From CBDDHT01 sp965228615 (GTDB lineage: Bacteria; Pseudomonadota; Alphaproteobacteria; Rhizobiales; Methyloligellaceae): a DNA stretch of 64,000 bases. Positions within the stretch are counted from its first letter, which is position 1. The number at the start of each line of letters is the position of its first letter. The translations under genes were made by a program, and so were the position numbers. Of the stretch, positions 60,911 through 64,000 are shown in pieces. The notes under the pieces were generated by a model. That model was not told where the DNA came from. It searched no databases and worked only from the letters and a program-made list of their open reading frames with translations. Location of the stretch: NCBI GenBank assembly GCA_965228615.1, contig CBDDHT010000005.1, positions 124,001 to 188,000 of the forward strand, read 5' to 3'.

Positions 60911-62037
60911 CCGATCTCCGCACGCCCATGCCGATGCTGCCTATGCGGCTGCGCCCGGTCGTGGACTTGGAAATTTAATGTATGCTGCATGAAGTAGCGT
61001 TGCGCTTCGGTGCTGCCACTGACTACGATCCGACGATCAGAAATCTCGATTCCATTTAGGTCCGCCAGCGAGACGCTACGAGCGAGGCTTCGAACAGCCT
61101 CAGTGTCAGGTTTATGGTGATGCTTACTGCAGATCTCACGTTGGCCCTCGGGACAGATGCTACAAATTTCGCTGATGCCGAAATGACCATTAAAATCTGG
61201 TGTCCCGTGGGCGAAGGCGACCCCGCATGACGTTTTGCGGAAGATCGGGCGCCCTTCGAAATGGGCCAAAATTCGACTTTCGGTATCACGTGGTAAAATC
61301 TTTCGTCGGGCCAAATCCGTGTAAAGGTCAGGCACCCCGGCTTCTCGAAAATAGGCCTGGATTTCTTTCCGGTAAAAGAGGCCCGTGAAAACCGTCGCAT
61401 CCGCTAACTCAGAAAGCCGGCGTGCAGACGCGAAGTGGTCGATCGTATCATTTAGACCCGAGATAATCGGGCGCCAGTAGAGGATCTTCTTCACACGAGA
61501 CGCCGATTTAGCCAGCACTTCCAAGCTTCCTGCGGCTATCGCCGACGGTACTGGCTCCACACGTTCGTCATGGATCCCTGACCAGGTGACCAAGATCGTC
61601 AGTTGCAGGTTCTTGAGAGCTTCAAGACGCTCAACGTCTGATCGATCAATTCGCCATCGGGTGATAACCAGGACTGGATTGCTGAGCCCTCGCCTATCCA
61701 GAGCTTCGAGGGTCTTGAAAAGATGCGTCTTCACACCAGGCAGGAAGGGGTCCGTAGCTCGGTTGAAAATCTGAATCGGAGTCGTGTGAGCACGAAACGC
61801 CCAATGGCCGATGAGTTCCTGCACGGCGATTTCGTCATCGACGATGAGGTGGGGTCGCTTCATCGAAAAATTCTCGAACAAGTGGCGTACGCAGTAGCCA
61901 CAATCCAGAGGACACCCGACGATGTGATTGAGACTTAAGCCCGACTTTCGATAGTCAATGAAATTCCGAAGGCTTCGAGGTAGATCATCCGGCGCAGGGC
62001 GCACGGACTTCAAATTTAAGAATTCTGCTTTTGTCAC
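60901..62037 (-). CDS. Radical SAM protein (SPL-like) with extra cysteine cluster
   Basis: This 378-residue protein has the radical SAM motif CPLDCGYC (C42, C46, C49, CxxxCxxC) in GCPLDCGYCVRH, as in the spore-photoproduct-lyase branch. A second set near the C-terminus (ICSICPEGQREIC) could hold another Fe-S cluster. The start is a GTG at 62037 with a near-perfect ribosome site (GGGAGG), not the ATG at 62091. It is the first gene of the four-gene run. Substrate unknown. Confidence 0.85.
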   Translation of the reverse strand: MTKAEFLNLKSVRPAPDDLPRSLRNFIDYRKSGLSLNHIVGCPLDCGYCVRHLFENFSMKRPHLIVDDEIAVQELIGHWAFRAHTTPIQIFNRATDPFLPGVKTHLFKTLEALDRRGLSNPVLVITRWRIDRSDVERLEALKNLQLTILVTWSGIHDERVEPVPSAIAAGSLEVLAKSASRVKKILYWRPIISGLNDTIDHFASARRLSELADATVFTGLFYRKEIQAYFREAGVPDLYTDLARRKILPRDTESRILAHFEGRPIFRKTSCGVAFAHGTPDFNGHFGISEICSICPEGQREICSKHHHKPDTEAVRSLARSVSLADLNGIEISDRRIVVSGSTEAQRYFMQHTLNFQVHDRAQPHRQHRHGRAEIGWE

Positions 62038-62459
62038 GTGTACCTCCCAAACCCACAGTCGGACAGTGAACTGCAACACAGGAAAACACAAGTTAGCCGC
62101 GAGGAAACATCAACCACCATCACTCTATGCTGCGATGTTCCTTCGAAGCGACCTCGCATCGACCACGCAGAGAAGCATGTATCCAAACGGGATATTCTCA
62201 CCGCCAGACACGGACCAGCTAGCGAGCAAACTAGTAGATCATGAACAGTATCGTCACGGAGATTGTCATGTGACACGTTTTAGCGCGACATGTGGTGCGA
62301 CTGCTTTGAGGAAGAGGGCCGCTACGCGCCTTAATCACATCCATCCAGACGCGACAAAGAGTTCCGCTGCTGTTTCAGCCATTCTGTATTGCCCGATTGC
62401 TGGCCATACAGAATTCTGTTATTCGTTCCTCTGCTTGCGGTGAGCAGAGGAAAGTGGTC
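62038..62459. other. Divergent promoter region between the radical SAM operon and the RHH gene
   Basis: About 420 bp without a convincing gene. Short frames on both strands have no family match. It must carry the promoters for both directions. No clear operator palindrome was identified by eye. Confidence 0.45.
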
Positions 62460-62654
62460 ATGGCGATCAACACAACGAAGGACGCGCTGAATTCTACAAG
62501 CCGTCACTCCATAGAGAAGCTCGAAACTCTGAATTTCAAGGTTCCGGCCGACTTCAAGAAGGCATTTAAAGGTTATGCCGTTGCCCAGGGTATGACGATG
62601 GTTGACTTGCTTCGTGAAGGATTTGAACTCAGCAAAGACAATCGTAAGTCCTGA
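62460..62654 (+). CDS. Small ribbon-helix-helix-type protein (64 aa)
   Basis: The 64-residue protein ends in a ParG/ParD-like pattern: LNFKVPADFKKAFKGYA followed by GMTMVDLLREGFELSKD, one strand and two helices. Such proteins are DNA-binding antitoxins or plasmid regulators. ATG 62460 has ribosome site GAGGAAAG. The methyltransferase gene follows 27 bp later, but no toxin partner is seen. Confidence 0.65.
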   Translation: MAINTTKDALNSTSRHSIEKLETLNFKVPADFKKAFKGYAVAQGMTMVDLLREGFELSKDNRKS

Positions 62655-62681
62655 TGCAGCCGATCAAAAGCGGAATATAGT

Positions 62682-64000
62682 ATGTCCGTCAGCGGCGCGA
62701 AAACGGCTTGGATTGAGCATCTGGATGTCAGCAGTGTCCAGATTGATGGTCTAGTTCGGGTCGCAGGATATTTGCCTGATGGCCGTCCGCCCGAAGAAGT
62801 TGTGACCATGGAGAAGGCCGCCTCATATGGCGCCTACGCGGTGTTTTTCGAAGCGGGGAAACAAGGCAGGCCGGGGGCACCGCAAGCGTTCTTATTCGTC
62901 GATGATGGGCCTGCTAATAATCCGGCGTTTGCGGAGTTGCACAAACGAATCTGGAGTTGGGGCGGCGTTCCACTCCTTTATCGGCGGATACCAGGCCTGG
63001 TGCAGCTCTTCCGATGCGCCCACAAGGCCGATTTCATTTCGGCTTCGGGAGATCTAGTCTGCAAACCAGTTAAAACACTGGGACTCGCTTCACGTATAGT
63101 TGCAAAAGAAGCTTGGTGGGACGCAGAAAGACTGCGAAACAGCACGCTTTGGGATGATCCAGCAGCTTGCAAGCTACTTCTATCCGCGTCGAAATCGGCA
63201 CATCGCCTGCTTGTCGATGCCGTTAGTGGCCTCCATTCTAGACTGAAGAGTAGTGGTCTACTGAACGCAGGGCTTCGACGCCGCCTTCTTATCCTTTCAC
63301 TCCTCATTGCTTATCTGGAAGAACGCGGCGTTCTCCCAGCCGACTTTTTCGGGCAATTTACTGAAGGTGCCACGAGATTTTTTCATGTTCTTGAGGACGG
63401 TCCTGCGCTTGTACAACTTCTTCGATCTCTTGAAATGCGCTTCAACGGCCACATTTTCAGAATTCACGACGAGGACCGCGCCGCACTTGAGAACAGCACG
63501 GAACTTCAAGGTTTCAGCACGCTGATAGAGGCGCGGGTTGAAGCAGGAGGGCAGCTCAACCTCTGGGCGCTCTACTCTTTCCGCGATTTACCCGTCGAGG
63601 TTATCAGCCATATCTATCAGCTATTCGTTTCCGACACCGATAGCTCCGTCTATACACCTCCTTCGCTTGTCCGCCTCATGCTTGATGAGGCATTGAGCTG
63701 GCAACGACTTGACCGGGTGATCGACCGAGACGAACTCATCCTCGATCCTGCATGTGGCTCTGGTATTTTCTTGGTCGAGGCTTACAAGCGCCTCGTGCTG
63801 CACTGGAGAAGCCGAAACGGCTGGGCTAAACCTGGTGTCCATGTGTTACGCGCATTAGTCGAACGCCTTCGCGGGGTTGATGTCGAAGGTGGCGCGATCG
63901 AGCTAGCAGCATTCAGCTTGTGCCTGGCGCTATGCGACGCGCTGGAGCCTGAAGATATCCGCGCAAGTGTTCAGCTTTTCCCAAAGCTAAACGACCGTAC
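62682..64000 (+). CDS. N6-adenine DNA methyltransferase (type IIG/PglX-like), 5' part
   Basis: The frame is open from 62682 to the window end (440 codons seen). It has ~300 residues of N-terminal domain I do not recognise, then YTPP (324-327, motif X region) and motif I DPACGSGIFLVEAYKRL (from residue 355), as in N6-adenine methyltransferases. The catalytic NPPF/Y would lie beyond the edge. Size and layout fit type IIG restriction-modification enzymes or BREX PglX. Which one needs the missing part. Confidence 0.82.
   Translation, partial: MSVSGAKTAWIEHLDVSSVQIDGLVRVAGYLPDGRPPEEVVTMEKAASYGAYAVFFEAGKQGRPGAPQAFLFVDDGPANNPAFAELHKRIWSWGGVPLLYRRIPGLVQLFRCAHKADFISASGDLVCKPVKTLGLASRIVAKEAWWDAERLRNSTLWDDPAACKLLLSASKSAHRLLVDAVSGLHSRLKSSGLLNAGLRRRLLILSLLIAYLEERGVLPADFFGQFTEGATRFFHVLEDGPALVQLLRSLEMRFNGHIFRIHDEDRAALENSTELQGFSTLIEARVEAGGQLNLWALYSFRDLPVEVISHIYQLFVSDTDSSVYTPPSLVRLMLDEALSWQRLDRVIDRDELILDPACGSGIFLVEAYKRLVLHWRSRNGWAKPGVHVLRALVERLRGVDVEGGAIELAAFSLCLALCDALEPEDIRASVQLFPKLNDR

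Noticed and set aside
1..64000. CRISPR arrays, tRNA or rRNA genes
   Set aside because: No regularly spaced short repeats and no tRNA- or rRNA-like segments were noticed on either strand.

Overview
The window looks like part of a large, low-copy plasmid of an alphaproteobacterium (Rhizobium/Stappia/roseobacter-like; the exact genus cannot be told). The reasons are a repABC replication and partition operon, an Agrobacterium/RP4-style trb conjugation operon, a Ros/MucR regulator, an RHE_PE00001-like plasmid protein, GC-rich coding sequence, and many transposon genes. No tRNA, rRNA or CRISPR array was seen.

Left part (1-24789): a metal-resistance fragment comes first (P1B ATPase N-terminus, DsbB, a DsbA-like protein and a CadR/PbrR-like regulator, with three near-identical MerR-type operators). 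It is followed by a Tn3-family tnpR/tnpA pair. That pair abuts a second, truncated Tn3-type tnpA with its own res site and resolvase. Next comes a ~13 kb minus-strand copper and thiol-redox island: multicopper oxidase, SCO, PCuAC, DUF411, TlpA/DsbE/DsbA/CcdA and two cytochromes c. This runs on from a mercury operon (merT-P-x-F-A, with merR divergent) that ends at a 38-bp Tn3-type inverted repeat.

Backbone (24790-48946): a truncated Ymh-like protein, a three-gene ABC-ATPase cassette resembling Lamassu/ABC-3C defence systems, a serine recombinase, repABC with a clear antisense RNA gene, an IS graveyard, ros, a nucleotidyltransferase-fold gene with paired operators, and a complete trbBCDEJKLFGHI operon. 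No relaxase or coupling protein is in view.

Right part (48947-64000): a second mer transposon copy lies in inverted orientation, starting at the same 38-bp end. It keeps ynfA and tnpR but has lost tnpA. Then come an IS30 element, an ISNCY-type transposase inside a possible 3.4-kb unit carrying a YkvA-like and a VWA protein, a compact four-gene operon (HD hydrolase, NadR-like P-loop kinase, DEDDh exonuclease, radical SAM enzyme), an RHH-type small protein, and the start of an N6-adenine DNA methyltransferase that runs off the window.

How the parts work together: the two mer copies import Hg(II) (MerT/P/F) and reduce it (MerA). The copper island should oxidise, bind and shuttle copper in the periplasm while keeping thiols and cytochromes functional. 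rep, trb and the defence-like genes maintain and spread the plasmid. The two inverted mer copies share a 744-bp tract that reads as identical within otherwise diverged sequence, which points to gene conversion. The left copy carries several decayed genes (ynfA, the small mer gene, a CcdA-like gene).
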